NCBI GenBank assembly: GCA_964589175.1
Contig: CAZPRY010000003.1
Location: 62,001 to 126,000, forward strand
Length of the DNA: 64,000 bases
Source of the DNA: CAZPRY01 sp964589175
GTDB taxonomy: Bacteria > Fidelibacterota > UBA2242
Direction: 5' to 3'
In this document: piece after piece, positions 1 to 8,370 of the stretch
Position numbering within the stretch: the first letter of the stretch is position 1
How the letters are laid out: each line of letters starts with the position of its first letter
The notes under the pieces: model-generated
The model's input: the letters and a program-made list of their open reading frames with translations, nothing else
Database searches by the model: none
Told to the model about the DNA's origin: nothing
Made by a program: the position numbers and the translations under genes

Positions 1-21
1 AAATAAAAACGGGTAGGAACA

Positions 22-744
22 GTGCTGAAATACCGTCGAAAAATGCTCACGATCATGGTGGTGACCACCGTGCTCGGAATCCCCGCGTTCATCATCAACC
101 TGTTTGATGCGCCGGGTAGTTTCCATAGTATTATCATTCGCTATTGGGCGCAGCTGCTGCTCTGGTTAAACGGGATCAAAGTGGAAGTCGAAAAACCAGA
201 AAACCTTCAGGCGGCCAATCCTGCTGTGATTATTATTAACCATGAGAGCGCGCTGGATATCGCGATGGTGCTGGCCGCTCTCCCAATACCGGTACGATTT
301 ATGGCCAAGAAGGAGCTTTTCGCCATGCCGATTTTCGGATGGGAATTGCGTCTCGGCGGACACATCGCCATTGATCGTGTTCAACGTAAAAGGGCGCTGA
401 CGGCGATAGAGAAATATTCCCCTGCGATCGTGCGCGAAAAGCAGAACATCGCGGTCAGTCCCGAGGGTACGCGCACCAAAGACGGGAAAATCGGTCCATT
501 CAAAAAAGGAGCCTTTCACCTGGCCGAACGTTTCGATATTCCCCTGATTCCGGTGACGATCCTGGGAGCCGCCGATCTTGTACCGGTTCGCAAGCGGGCA
601 ATCCTGCCGGGTACAGCCCGGCTTATGATCGATCCGCCGGTGAAGACCACCGATTTTGCCGATCTGGATGCCTGTATCGAGGCGGTTCGGAACCGGATGA
701 TCGAGCACAAGGAACGCTATGAAGTCGAAAAACTGAGCAGCTAA
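22..744 (+). CDS. plsC: 1-acyl-sn-glycerol-3-phosphate acyltransferase
   Basis: Predicted to transfer an acyl chain to lysophosphatidic acid at the inner membrane in phospholipid synthesis. Visible are the catalytic H-x4-D motif NHESALD (residues 73-79), GHIAIDR (113-119) and SPEGTRT (146-152), which bind the glycerophosphate, and a hydrophobic N terminus (about 9-28). The length of 240 residues is normal for the family. The GTG start gives the full N terminus; an in-frame ATG 21 bases downstream (43) is an alternative. Its stop directly abuts the GTG of the DUF2851 gene, so the two are probably cotranscribed. The exact lysolipid substrate cannot be read from the sequence. Confidence 0.92.
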   Translation: MLKYRRKMLTIMVVTTVLGIPAFIINLFDAPGSFHSIIIRYWAQLLLWLNGIKVEVEKPENLQAANPAVIIINHESALDIAMVLAALPIPVRFMAKKELFAMPIFGWELRLGGHIAIDRVQRKRALTAIEKYSPAIVREKQNIAVSPEGTRTKDGKIGPFKKGAFHLAERFDIPLIPVTILGAADLVPVRKRAILPGTARLMIDPPVKTTDFADLDACIEAVRNRMIEHKERYEVEKLSS

Positions 745-2100
745 GTGTTAAACTGCAGCGTTAACCGGGTTTGCGAAGCCTCCCGGCCCATGAGCCGGCA
801 GGAGAAGGTGCTCTATTCCGTTTGGCTGCAGAAGAAGTTTTCGCAGGCCGGTTTGCGGACAATCGACGGGAAACCGCTCAGCATTCTCTCTCCTGGCAGC
901 CGCAACGAAACCGAGGGACCCGATTTTTCCGATGCCGTAGTTCAAATCGATGATAATATCCTGCAGGGCAGTATCGAAATCCACTGGACCGGAGAGGATT
1001 GGTATGCCCACCGGCACCATCTCGATCCGGTCTACAACACAACGATTCTGCATGTCGTGGCGGCTGCCGTTCAGGACCTGGAAATCCGGCGCCAGGACGG
1101 AAAAATAATTCCAACCTTAGTTCTGGTGGCGGATCGACTGGAAGTAATCCCGGAAGAGTATCGATGTGCTCAATGGCCGGGCCTGGCGACTGAAAGTTTC
1201 AGGGCGATAATCGAAAATTACGCCGGACTTCGTTTTCGCCGGAAATGCGCCGCCCTGCGGGATGGGCTGTCGCGGAGAGGCGTCGAGGACGTTTTTTTCG
1301 CCGGGCTCTGCGATGTTCTTGGCTACAGTAAAAACCGTCAGGCTTTCGCGGCCCTGGCCCAGGCTGTCCCAGTTTCGCTGATCTACGAAATTACCGGATC
1401 GTCAACACCTCACGAGCGTCTGTTGAATCTGGAAAGCGCGCTACTCGGGCTGGCCGGGATTCTGACGACGGAGAGATATCTGAAACAGATCGAATCGTCA
1501 AAGTACCTCGACGGGGTACGTACACGCTGGAAAAGCCTGAAAAGAAGGTATCGTCTGCGGGAGATCGAGGGAGTGAACTGGCACTTTGCCGGAAGCCGGC
1601 CCGCCAACCACCCGACCCGCCGGATTGCGGCGCTGGCCCAGATGATTGTGAAGGTCTATCCCGGGCACTTGGCCCAATTCTGGCTTCAGCGCATAGCTTC
1701 CCGGCAATCCTTCGCGGAAGTCGAGCATTGGGTCAGTGAAATATTTCAGCAACCCGGCGGAATGTGGAAAAACCATCCGCTCTTTCGTTTTCAGCCGGGC
1801 AGGGTGTTGCTGGGGACGAACCGCCTGCGGGATTTATGGACGAACCTGCTGCTTCCCTTCGCCTGGGCAATGGCGGCCTTGCAGAAGCAAACCGACCAGA
1901 TGCAGCGCACCCGGGAATTTGCCGAAATGGTCCCGCGCGGAGAAATCCCGGCGCAAGTTCGCCGATTGCTGAACCGGCTCTCCGTTCCGATTTCGGAACT
2001 GCGCCGGAACGACCAGATCCAGGGATTGATCGAATATCAAAAACGGTTTTGTGATTTAAAAATCTGTAACTTATGCATGTTCGAGAAGTATGTATTATAG
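745..2100 (+). CDS. DUF2851 family protein
   Basis: A 451-residue protein recognised as DUF2851 by its N-terminal third: an N-E-T-E-G-P-D-F-S-D-A stretch (about 54-64), GSIEIHW (about 76-82) and a YNTTILHVV segment (about 97-105), which are the family's conserved blocks. No biochemical role is known for this family, which is common in Bacteroidota and relatives. No signal peptide or membrane segment is seen, so it is probably cytoplasmic. It begins at a GTG immediately after the plsC stop, and its last 11 bases overlap the heptose adenylyltransferase gene, which suggests a three-gene operon. Function unknown; family assignment fairly sure. Confidence 0.85.
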   Translation: MLNCSVNRVCEASRPMSRQEKVLYSVWLQKKFSQAGLRTIDGKPLSILSPGSRNETEGPDFSDAVVQIDDNILQGSIEIHWTGEDWYAHRHHLDPVYNTTILHVVAAAVQDLEIRRQDGKIIPTLVLVADRLEVIPEEYRCAQWPGLATESFRAIIENYAGLRFRRKCAALRDGLSRRGVEDVFFAGLCDVLGYSKNRQAFAALAQAVPVSLIYEITGSSTPHERLLNLESALLGLAGILTTERYLKQIESSKYLDGVRTRWKSLKRRYRLREIEGVNWHFAGSRPANHPTRRIAALAQMIVKVYPGHLAQFWLQRIASRQSFAEVEHWVSEIFQQPGGMWKNHPLFRFQPGRVLLGTNRLRDLWTNLLLPFAWAMAALQKQTDQMQRTREFAEMVPRGEIPAQVRRLLNRLSVPISELRRNDQIQGLIEYQKRFCDLKICNLCMFEKYVL

Positions 2101-2569
2101 CAAAAAAATAATTTCACGCGACACGATAGCTTCATTCTGCGCCACGCAAAAAGCGGAAGGCCGGAAGATTGTTTTTACCAACGGCTGTTTCGATCTGCTG
2201 CATGCCGGGCATGTGGATTTGCTGGAGAAGGCCCGGGAGCTTGGCGATATCCTGATCCTCGGGCTGAATTCCGATGATTCGGTCCGCCGCCTGAAAGGTG
2301 CCAATCGTCCGATTGTCCCGGAGGAAGACCGGGCGCGCGTGTTGTTAGGTTTATGGTCTGTGGATTATGTCACCATCTTCGATGAGGACACCCCTTTTGA
2401 ACTCATCCGGCTTGTCAGGCCGGATGTTCTGGTTAAAGGCGGCGACTATACACCCGACACCATCGTCGGCCGCGATACGGTTGAATCCTACGGCGGGAAA
2501 GTGGCCGTAATTCCGTTGTTGAAGGGTAAATCTTCCACGGATATAATTCGTTCAATAAAGAGGCTGTAG
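2090..2569 (+). CDS. rfaE2: D-glycero-beta-D-manno-heptose 1-phosphate adenylyltransferase
   Basis: Predicted to form ADP-heptose from heptose 1-phosphate and ATP, a cytoplasmic step in making lipopolysaccharide inner core. The nucleotidyltransferase motif TNGCFDLLHAGHV holds the HxGH signature (residues 38-41), and the C-terminal GKSSTDIIRSI corresponds to the second nucleotide-binding motif. The length of 159 residues matches the stand-alone form; the sugar kinase half (RfaE1) is not fused and is not in this window. The ATG lies within the end of the upstream DUF2851 gene (11-bp overlap), suggesting translational coupling. It implies an LPS-type outer membrane containing heptose. Confidence 0.93.
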   Translation: MYYSKKIISRDTIASFCATQKAEGRKIVFTNGCFDLLHAGHVDLLEKARELGDILILGLNSDDSVRRLKGANRPIVPEEDRARVLLGLWSVDYVTIFDEDTPFELIRLVRPDVLVKGGDYTPDTIVGRDTVESYGGKVAVIPLLKGKSSTDIIRSIKRL

Positions 2570-2642
2570 CCGGGGAAACACCTTGACAATGATCCGGGCG
2601 GGCGATAAGTTTCAACCGAAATTAAATGAAGAGTAGGATTCA

Positions 2643-4688
2643 ATGCAATACAATCTAAATCTATGTTCCAAAATCGCCATCGTACTAATAATCGTATTTA
2701 TGTTCGGGTGCTCCACCTCCCAGACGATCCGTGAAAAACCACAGACCACCCTGGCCCAGGCGCCCGACAGCACGGAGATCATACCGGAGAACAGCAGCGA
2801 CTCGGCTTTCCTGAATACCGAAAACATCGACAACATTTTCGATCTGCTCTTCTCCGAAGCCAAATCGTTTTACGTGGAGGCCCTGATTGCCGGCCATTTC
2901 AACGATACTTCGGAGGTTAAGTATTGCTTCGAGCGCTCGTTTGAAATCATTGCCGGAATCAGTGAACTGGATACCTTAACTGCCCTCCAGAAGGATGATT
3001 TCGAGCGGTTTTATGAAAAAATTACCAGCGATTTTCAGACGAAATTCTCTTATCTCAACGGCGATTCCGGTTCCTATGGTGTGGCCCTCGTGCGCCAGGA
3101 ATTGGGACAATCACTCCTCGATACTGTTCGGATCAGCGGCGATGAACTGATTGTGCTGGATGACCGGCCGGGACACTTTCCGATTGTCAGCTCCCAAAAA
3201 ATCAAACGGATCATCAACTATTTTCAGACAAGGGAGCACGAACGATTTCAGCAATGGCTGGATAATTCCGGTCTCTATAAAGACCACATGTTGCCCATCC
3301 TAAGAGAGCAGGGCTTGCCGGACGAGTTGTTTTACCTGGCACTGATCGAAAGCGGTTTTAATCCGGTTGCCTATTCCTATGCCCACGCCGCCGGTCCCTG
3401 GCAATTCATCGCCAGCACGGGTGCGCGCTACGGCTTGAAACGGAACTGGTGGGTTGATGAACGCCGCGATCCCGTCAAGTCGACCTATGCCGCCGCGAAA
3501 TATCTGAAAACCTTGCATGATATGTTTAACGACTGGTTTCTGGCGTTGGCGGCCTATAACTGTGGAGAAGGCAAGGTCTTCCGGGCCATACGGCGGGAAG
3601 GGACGCGCGATTACTGGAATTTGCAGTCCTTGCCGAAACAGACCCGCAATTATATCCCGACGCTGATGGCCGGCATTACCATCGCCATGAATCCGGAGGA
3701 GTACGGATTTAGCAATGCACCCAAAGCGGCCTGGGAATGGGATGAGATCGTGCTCGAACGTAGTTATGAATTGGAAGCGATTGCGCGGGAATCGAAGATC
3801 AGTGCTCAGGAAATCCGCGAGTATAATCCCGAATTACGCCGCTGGACCACTCCTCCCGATGTCAAAGAATATGTCCTGCGTTTGCCCACAGGAAAGGGCG
3901 CCGGATTGAAAGAAAATTTGGTGAAACTACCGGAAGCTGCCCAGGAACCACAGTGGGGCACGCACCGGGTCGGGCGGGGACAGACCCTGAGCTATATCGC
4001 CAAAAAGTACGGCACGACGGTTTCGGCTCTCATCGCAGCCAACAATATCCGCAATCAGAACCAGATAAAAGTCGGCCAGAATCTGGTGATCCCCTCTTCC
4101 AATCATTATATTCCCGAATATTCCACGCCGAAGGGCAAGGATAAAATCATTCATATCGTGAAAAAGGGCGAGACGCTCGGCCAGATCTCCGACGCCTATG
4201 GCGTCAGCCTCAGTAAAGTGAGAGCCTGGAATAATCTTTACGGCCGGCGCTTCATTTATCCCGGGCAGAAGATTCAGATCTTTGCCGAGTCCGCCTCAGA
4301 ACCGATTGCCGGCGAGCAGCGCGAAGGCAACAAGATAACGCATATTATCCGTAAAGGGGAATCGCTGAGTTTTCTGGCGGACCGGTACAAAGTGAGTGTG
4401 AATGACCTGAAAAACTGGAACGACCTAAACGGTACCCGCTATATCTATCCCGGTCAGAAAATCGTCATCTATTCCGGTTCCACAGTCGCTGCCGTTCAGA
4501 CGAATCAAGATACTGTCCCGGACGGAAAGATTGTGCATGTCGTCCGTAAAGGCGAGACACTCAGCCAGATCGCGGATCGCTACGGTGTCGGCCTGAGTAA
4601 GGTGAAAGCCTGGAATAATCTGAATGACAGCCGCTTTATCTACCCGGGTCAAAAAATCGTCATCTATACCACGGCTGCGAATGGGTAG
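2643..4688 (+). CDS. mltD: membrane-bound lytic murein transglycosylase D with four LysM repeats
   Basis: Predicted lipoprotein that cleaves peptidoglycan glycan strands to 1,6-anhydromuropeptides in the periplasm. The N terminus is hydrophobic and ends in a lipobox-like MFGC (Cys23). The SLT domain contains the catalytic Glu in LALIESGFNP (Glu235), followed by AAGPWQFI and AAYNCGEG. Four LysM peptidoglycan-binding repeats occupy roughly residues 438-680, each with a [GK]ETL or GQTL turn and a YPGQKI or VGQNL end. E. coli MltD has fewer LysM repeats in a shorter protein, so this is an extended version. It stands alone after a 73-bp gap. Confidence 0.93.
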   Translation: MQYNLNLCSKIAIVLIIVFMFGCSTSQTIREKPQTTLAQAPDSTEIIPENSSDSAFLNTENIDNIFDLLFSEAKSFYVEALIAGHFNDTSEVKYCFERSFEIIAGISELDTLTALQKDDFERFYEKITSDFQTKFSYLNGDSGSYGVALVRQELGQSLLDTVRISGDELIVLDDRPGHFPIVSSQKIKRIINYFQTREHERFQQWLDNSGLYKDHMLPILREQGLPDELFYLALIESGFNPVAYSYAHAAGPWQFIASTGARYGLKRNWWVDERRDPVKSTYAAAKYLKTLHDMFNDWFLALAAYNCGEGKVFRAIRREGTRDYWNLQSLPKQTRNYIPTLMAGITIAMNPEEYGFSNAPKAAWEWDEIVLERSYELEAIARESKISAQEIREYNPELRRWTTPPDVKEYVLRLPTGKGAGLKENLVKLPEAAQEPQWGTHRVGRGQTLSYIAKKYGTTVSALIAANNIRNQNQIKVGQNLVIPSSNHYIPEYSTPKGKDKIIHIVKKGETLGQISDAYGVSLSKVRAWNNLYGRRFIYPGQKIQIFAESASEPIAGEQREGNKITHIIRKGESLSFLADRYKVSVNDLKNWNDLNGTRYIYPGQKIVIYSGSTVAAVQTNQDTVPDGKIVHVVRKGETLSQIADRYGVGLSKVKAWNNLNDSRFIYPGQKIVIYTTAANG

Positions 4689-5038
4689 TAGCCTCAAATC
4701 GGTCTGTGAACGTTTTTCGGGGCTCTACCGGAAGACCGGTACCGACTAATTTATGTTTCGGATTATGGTTAATAAAGAGCGCCAATAAGACAAAAATGAC
4801 TTGATTAAATTGGCGAATCGGCGTATTTTTACAGGCTTACAGACTGTCGAATATGGTCTGCTTGACATGGAGCTGGAAGAGGTTGCGAAGGTTGCCTGAG
4901 GCAACCGGGAACCGGCCGGCGTTGAATTGTGTAAACTGACCGGATGTTTTTTGATTTCTTAAAATACCCGGAGATTCATACTTTCCGTCAGATATCTGTA
5001 CGTATCTGAATTTTTCAGGGAGATGCCAGGAGGAAAAA
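4689..5038 (+). promoter_or_regulatory. intergenic region before HU with possible promoter
   Basis: No gene is seen in these 350 bases. A sigma70-like pair TTGATT (4801-4806) and TATTTT (4824-4829) with a 17-base spacer could drive the HU gene and would give a leader of about 200 nt. The leader holds a perfect 7-bp hairpin, GGTTGCC-TGA-GGCAACC (4890-4906). A clear ribosome binding site (AGGAGG, from 5030) precedes HU. The promoter call is weak because AT-rich DNA matches such boxes by chance. Confidence 0.35.
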
Positions 5039-5338
5039 ATGACCAAAGCGGATATCGTCGATATCATTTCGCATGCGACCGGATTAACAAAAATTGACAC
5101 TGAAGCCGTCATCGAAGGAGTGATCTCGACGATTGCTGACGCCCTTAGGAGAGGGGAACGAGTGGATATGCGGGGATTCGGGAATTTCAGTCTCAAGCTG
5201 AGAAAGCCCAAAAAGGCCCGGAATCCCGGTACCAATGAAGAAATTCTGTTGCCTGAGCGAATCGTACCGGTCTTCAAGCCCTCCAAACTCCTGAAGGACA
5301 GCATTAATTTGGAATATAACTACAATAAATCACGGTAA
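5039..5338 (+). CDS. HU/IHF family DNA-binding protein
   Basis: A 99-residue nucleoid-associated protein of the HU/IHF family that bends and compacts DNA. Seen: N-terminal MTKADIVDIIS helix, a GERVDMRGFGNFSLK strand (about 39-53), and the beta-arm KARNPGTNEEILLPE with the DNA-intercalating proline in RNPGT. An AGGAGG ribosome binding site sits a few bases before the ATG. It is followed after 23 bases by a 31-residue very basic protein, then a strong terminator, so the two probably form one highly expressed unit. Whether it is HU or IHF-like in function cannot be told. Confidence 0.92.
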   Translation: MTKADIVDIISHATGLTKIDTEAVIEGVISTIADALRRGERVDMRGFGNFSLKLRKPKKARNPGTNEEILLPERIVPVFKPSKLLKDSINLEYNYNKSR

Positions 5339-5361
5339 TACAGCAAAAGGAGTATTCTTGT

Positions 5362-5457
5362 ATGCCCTGTGGTAAAAAAAGAAAAAGAAGAAAAATCGCG
5401 ACTCACAAACGGAAAAAACGTCTGAGAAGAGATCGTCACAAGAAAAAAATCAGATAG
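5362..5457 (+). CDS. 31-aa very basic AURKAIP1/COX24-type ribosomal small protein
   Basis: A 31-residue protein beginning MPCGKKRKRRKIATHKRKKR and ending RRDRHKKKIR, with more than half its residues Lys or Arg. It resembles the AURKAIP1/COX24-domain (DUF1713) mini-proteins annotated in Bacteroidota and relatives, thought to be small-subunit ribosomal proteins. The mitochondrial relative is bS22-like AURKAIP1. An AAAAGGAG ribosome binding site (5344-5351) lies about ten bases before the ATG. It follows HU by 23 bases and ends 16 bases before a strong intrinsic terminator. It falls below common gene-calling length limits and would be missed by many pipelines. The functional assignment is from sequence resemblance only. 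Confidence 0.8.
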   Translation: MPCGKKRKRRKIATHKRKKRLRRDRHKKKIR

Positions 5458-5473
5458 CTAAGAAACTAAAATG

Positions 5474-5514
5474 AAGAGTGGTGGTGATAGGTGGGTCATC
5501 ACCGCTCTTTTTTT
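5474..5514 (+). terminator. strong intrinsic terminator abutting xseA
   Basis: A 14-bp stem, AAGAGTGGTGGTGA (5474-5487) with TCATCACCGCTCTT (5496-5509), two G-U pairs and no mismatches, has an 8-base loop and is followed by a run of seven T (5508-5514). It ends the HU/small basic protein unit. The T run touches the ATG of xseA (5515), so xseA has no Shine-Dalgarno sequence and is translated from readthrough transcripts or a start inside the hairpin. Confidence 0.9.
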
Positions 5515-6738
5515 ATGGAAGAGCGCATTTACAGTGTTTCCGAGCTCGCCCGTGAAATAAAGCGGATTATTGAGCAATTTATCCCGCCTGTCTGGGTAGA
5601 AGGAGAGGTCTCCAACTATTCCCAGAGCCGCGCCGGACATATCTACTTTTCCCTCAAAGATGAAGATTCCCTGATAAACTGCATTATCTGGCGCAATATT
5701 GCCTATTCGATACCGTTCCAGATTAGCAACGGCATGCGGATTATCGTCAGCGGCACGGTTACAACCTACGCCGGCGGCTCGCAGTACCAGATTAATGTCA
5801 AACAGATCCGCCCGGTGGGCATCGGCAGCCTGTACCTGGCCTTCGAAGCCCTGAAAGAAAAGTTACTGGAGGAAGGTTTGTTTGCGGCTGAGCGGAAACG
5901 TCCCTTGCCGCAATTTCCGCAGAGGATTGGTGTTGTCACCAGTGCTACCGGGGCGGCGATCCAGGATATTCTGCGCATCAGCAAGCGCCGCAATCCGGCC
6001 GTGCAGATTGTCATCTTTCCGGCGATCGTGCAGGGCAAAGAGGCCGGTGCGACCATCGTGCTGGGAATCGAAACTTTCAACCGGCTGAAAAACGTTGATA
6101 TAATTATCATCGGGCGGGGCGGCGGCTCGCTTGAAGATCTCTGGGCTTTCAACGAGGAAAAAGTTGTTAGAGCCGTCGCAGTTTCCACGATCCCGGTGGT
6201 CAGCGCTGTCGGGCACGAAGTGGATTTCGCGCTGTCCGATTTCGCTGCGGATTTACGTGCACCAACACCGTCGGCGGCTGCCGAACTGACCGTTCCGCAA
6301 CGCAGCGATTTCATCGAATACCTGCAGGGTTATCGCAAAAACTACCGGGTATCGATCCTGAACCGCCTGTCATCCCTGGCTCAAAAACTCGACGCACTCC
6401 ATCGCCGTCTGAAGGCTAACCGGCCGCTGGACCTGGTACGCTTCCGTATCCAGCGGATTGATGAACTCGAGCGGCGTCTGGTTCAGGTAATTACCCTGAA
6501 ACTGGAATCGCAGCGGTTGCGCCTGGACACGATCATTAATACACTTAAAATTCTCGATCCGAAGGACATTCTGCAGCGCGGATTCGCCATTGTCTATCAA
6601 CTTCCTGTAAAAACCGTCATCAAATCGGTCGGCCAGGTTGAGCCGGAAATGGCGTTGATCGTCGAGGTTAGCGATGGGCAGTTTAACGCCAGGGTCGAAA
6701 AAAGAATTACCCGTAAGGGATCGAAATCGTCAAAATGA
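5515..6738 (+). CDS. xseA: exodeoxyribonuclease VII large subunit
   Basis: Catalytic subunit of exonuclease VII, which degrades single-stranded DNA from both ends in mismatch and recombination repair. N-terminal OB-fold (VWVEGEVSNYS... GHIYFSLKD), then the conserved IGVVTSATGAAIQDIL block and RGGGSLEDLWAFN with PVVSAVGHEVDFALSDFAADLRAPTPSAAAE (split here: HEVDF and the APTPSAAAE tail), then a helical C terminus. An ATG at 5515 (protein MEERIYSVSE) is chosen because it is the usual N terminus and because the GTG at 5491 lies inside the terminator hairpin. With that start the protein has 407 residues, normal length. xseB follows after 7 bases. Confidence 0.95.
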   Translation: MEERIYSVSELAREIKRIIEQFIPPVWVEGEVSNYSQSRAGHIYFSLKDEDSLINCIIWRNIAYSIPFQISNGMRIIVSGTVTTYAGGSQYQINVKQIRPVGIGSLYLAFEALKEKLLEEGLFAAERKRPLPQFPQRIGVVTSATGAAIQDILRISKRRNPAVQIVIFPAIVQGKEAGATIVLGIETFNRLKNVDIIIIGRGGGSLEDLWAFNEEKVVRAVAVSTIPVVSAVGHEVDFALSDFAADLRAPTPSAAAELTVPQRSDFIEYLQGYRKNYRVSILNRLSSLAQKLDALHRRLKANRPLDLVRFRIQRIDELERRLVQVITLKLESQRLRLDTIINTLKILDPKDILQRGFAIVYQLPVKTVIKSVGQVEPEMALIVEVSDGQFNARVEKRITRKGSKSSK

Positions 6739-6745
6739 GGTTATT

Positions 6746-6973
6746 ATGACGAAAAAAACGTTAACTTTGGAAGAGTCGTTTCAGCAATTGGATGGGATTT
6801 TAAACCAGCTGGAATCCGGTGAGAAGGATCTTGAGGAATCCATTCGACTCTTTGAAGAGGGCATGAAATTGTCGGAAAAAACGCAGAAACAGCTACAGGA
6901 CCTCGAGCAACGGGTGAAGGTGCTCGTCCAGGAGGCCAACGGCGAATTCGTCGAAAAGGATATGCAGGAATAG
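6746..6973 (+). CDS. xseB: exodeoxyribonuclease VII small subunit
   Basis: A 75-residue helical protein typical of XseB, which binds the large subunit and restrains its nuclease activity. Seen: TLEESFQQLDGILNQLESGE followed by a LEESIRLFEEGMKL helix and a charged LEQRVKVLVQE helix, the two-helix fold of the family. The ATG at 6746 is preceded by a GAGG stretch overlapping the xseA stop. It sits 7 bases after xseA and 7 bases before nadK, so xseA-xseB-nadK form an operon. Confidence 0.95.
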   Translation: MTKKTLTLEESFQQLDGILNQLESGEKDLEESIRLFEEGMKLSEKTQKQLQDLEQRVKVLVQEANGEFVEKDMQE

Positions 6974-6980
6974 GGCAGTT

Positions 6981-7853
6981 ATGAAGATCGGCTTATTCAT
7001 CCGTCCGAACAGTCAAAATCCGGCGCCCGTTCTCAAAGCGGTCATCGATTTCCTGCATGCCCGGGATCAGGAAATTGTGGTGTCAAAAACGGCGCCCCGG
7101 GAACTCATCGGCGATTACGATTTTATTACCTTTCGCAAACTGGATGAGATTCCGGACTACGTTGACGTTATGTTCAGTATCGGCGGAGACGGAACCTTCT
7201 TGGGCGCTGCCCGGTTGATGGCTCCGACGGAGAAACCCATTCTCGGGATTTACCTGGGGGGCCTCGGTTTCCTGGCGGATGTCTCGATGGAGAACCATGA
7301 AGAACGGTTGAGCAGCTTTCTGAATGGCAAATACCGCGTTGAAAAGAAAAGTATGCTGAATGCTTCCGTAATCTATGCTGAGCATACGGAAAATTACTTC
7401 GCTCTGAACGAGTTCGTTATCGATCGCGGACGCGCTATGAAAATGATCAAGATCGATACCTTTGTGGACGACGATTACCTGAACTCCTACCGCGCGGACG
7501 GTTTGATCGTCTCCACCCCGACCGGTTCTACGGCTTATTCGCTGGCGGCCGGCGGACCGATTATCGTGCCGCACCTGGATGTAATCATCATCAGCCCCAT
7601 CTGTTCCCACAGCCTGTCGGCGCGGCCGGTAGTGATTTCGGGGGATCAGAAAATCTGTATCAACTGCCAGGGATTCAGTGAAGACGTTTCGCTGGTCGGC
7701 GATGGGCAGATCCGGGTTCATCTGGATAAAGCCCGGCGCGTGGAAATCCGGCGCGCGGATTTCAAACTGCATATCATCCGCTTCGAAGGCGATTCTTTCT
7801 TCCAGACCTTGCGGACCAAAATGGGCTGGGGACACGACATCCGCGGCAACTAG
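6981..7853 (+). CDS. nadK: NAD kinase
   Basis: Phosphorylates NAD to NADP in the cytoplasm. The GGDGT motif is at residues 68-72, followed by the family blocks LGIYLGGLGFLADV, YRADGLIVSTPTGSTAY and HSLSARPVVI. The length of 290 residues is usual. It begins 7 bases after xseB and ends the operon; downstream the base composition drops sharply into an AT-rich accessory trio. Catalytic Asp is the one in GGDGT. Assignment is firm. Confidence 0.96.
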   Translation: MKIGLFIRPNSQNPAPVLKAVIDFLHARDQEIVVSKTAPRELIGDYDFITFRKLDEIPDYVDVMFSIGGDGTFLGAARLMAPTEKPILGIYLGGLGFLADVSMENHEERLSSFLNGKYRVEKKSMLNASVIYAEHTENYFALNEFVIDRGRAMKMIKIDTFVDDDYLNSYRADGLIVSTPTGSTAYSLAAGGPIIVPHLDVIIISPICSHSLSARPVVISGDQKICINCQGFSEDVSLVGDGQIRVHLDKARRVEIRRADFKLHIIRFEGDSFFQTLRTKMGWGHDIRGN

Positions 7854-8002
7854 GAAAATATAGATCTGAAAATATTTCTATTTTGTTGAATGATTTTAAT
7901 AGCGACGATGATGTTATCAGGTGATATCAACAGAATATGTATTGATTTCTATAATATTACGCTTAAATTCAAGATAATTAATCAATATTTATGAGGCAGA
8001 TT

Positions 8003-8356
8003 ATGGATAAGATACATTTAAAAAAAGTAAATTTTAGATATGAGACGGGACCAGAACACAGGACATTTTATGCAAACGGTGCATTTGGTGGTATTACTGG
8101 GAAGGGTGATGTAAGAATAGGTTTTTTTATTGAAATGCCGATGCTACCGAAGGAAGAATTTTATGAAGTGACAGAAGACTCAGACCTAAAAAAAATCCCA
8201 ATTGACGAAGAACAAAAGATTCATGTTAGGGAAATACAATCTACAATAGTCATGTCTATTGAAAATGCAAGGAGTATAAACACTTGGCTTAATGAGAAAC
8301 TTTCTTCTTGGGATCAGATTCAATCCGAATTAAAGACAAAAATGTTAAAAAAATAG
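8003..8356 (+). CDS. hypothetical protein, DUF3467-like
   Basis: A 117-residue AT-rich gene. The body resembles DUF3467: a YANGAFGG segment near residue 24, a central IGFFIEMPML strand, and a C-terminal IVMSIENARSINTWLNEKL that matches the family's V-V-M-S-P-E-H-A-K-x-L helix pattern. The ATG at 8003 is preferred because GAGG lies six bases before it; ATG 7991 is possible. It ends 14 bases before the ATG of the DUF5678-like gene. Codon use is AT-rich, unlike the flanking nadK and proline dehydrogenase genes, which suggests later arrival. Function unknown; the family link is tentative. Confidence 0.7.
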   Translation: MDKIHLKKVNFRYETGPEHRTFYANGAFGGITGKGDVRIGFFIEMPMLPKEEFYEVTEDSDLKKIPIDEEQKIHVREIQSTIVMSIENARSINTWLNEKLSSWDQIQSELKTKMLKK

Positions 8357-8370
8357 AAAAAAGGCTAAAT

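Noticed and set aside
5491..6738. Longer xseA reading from GTG 5491
   Set aside because: The GTG lies inside the loop and right arm of a strong terminator; ATG 5515 gives the usual XseA N terminus.
7083..7835. Long open frame antisense to nadK
   Set aside because: Overlaps a certain core gene completely, has no recognisable motif and no ribosome site; a codon-bias shadow.
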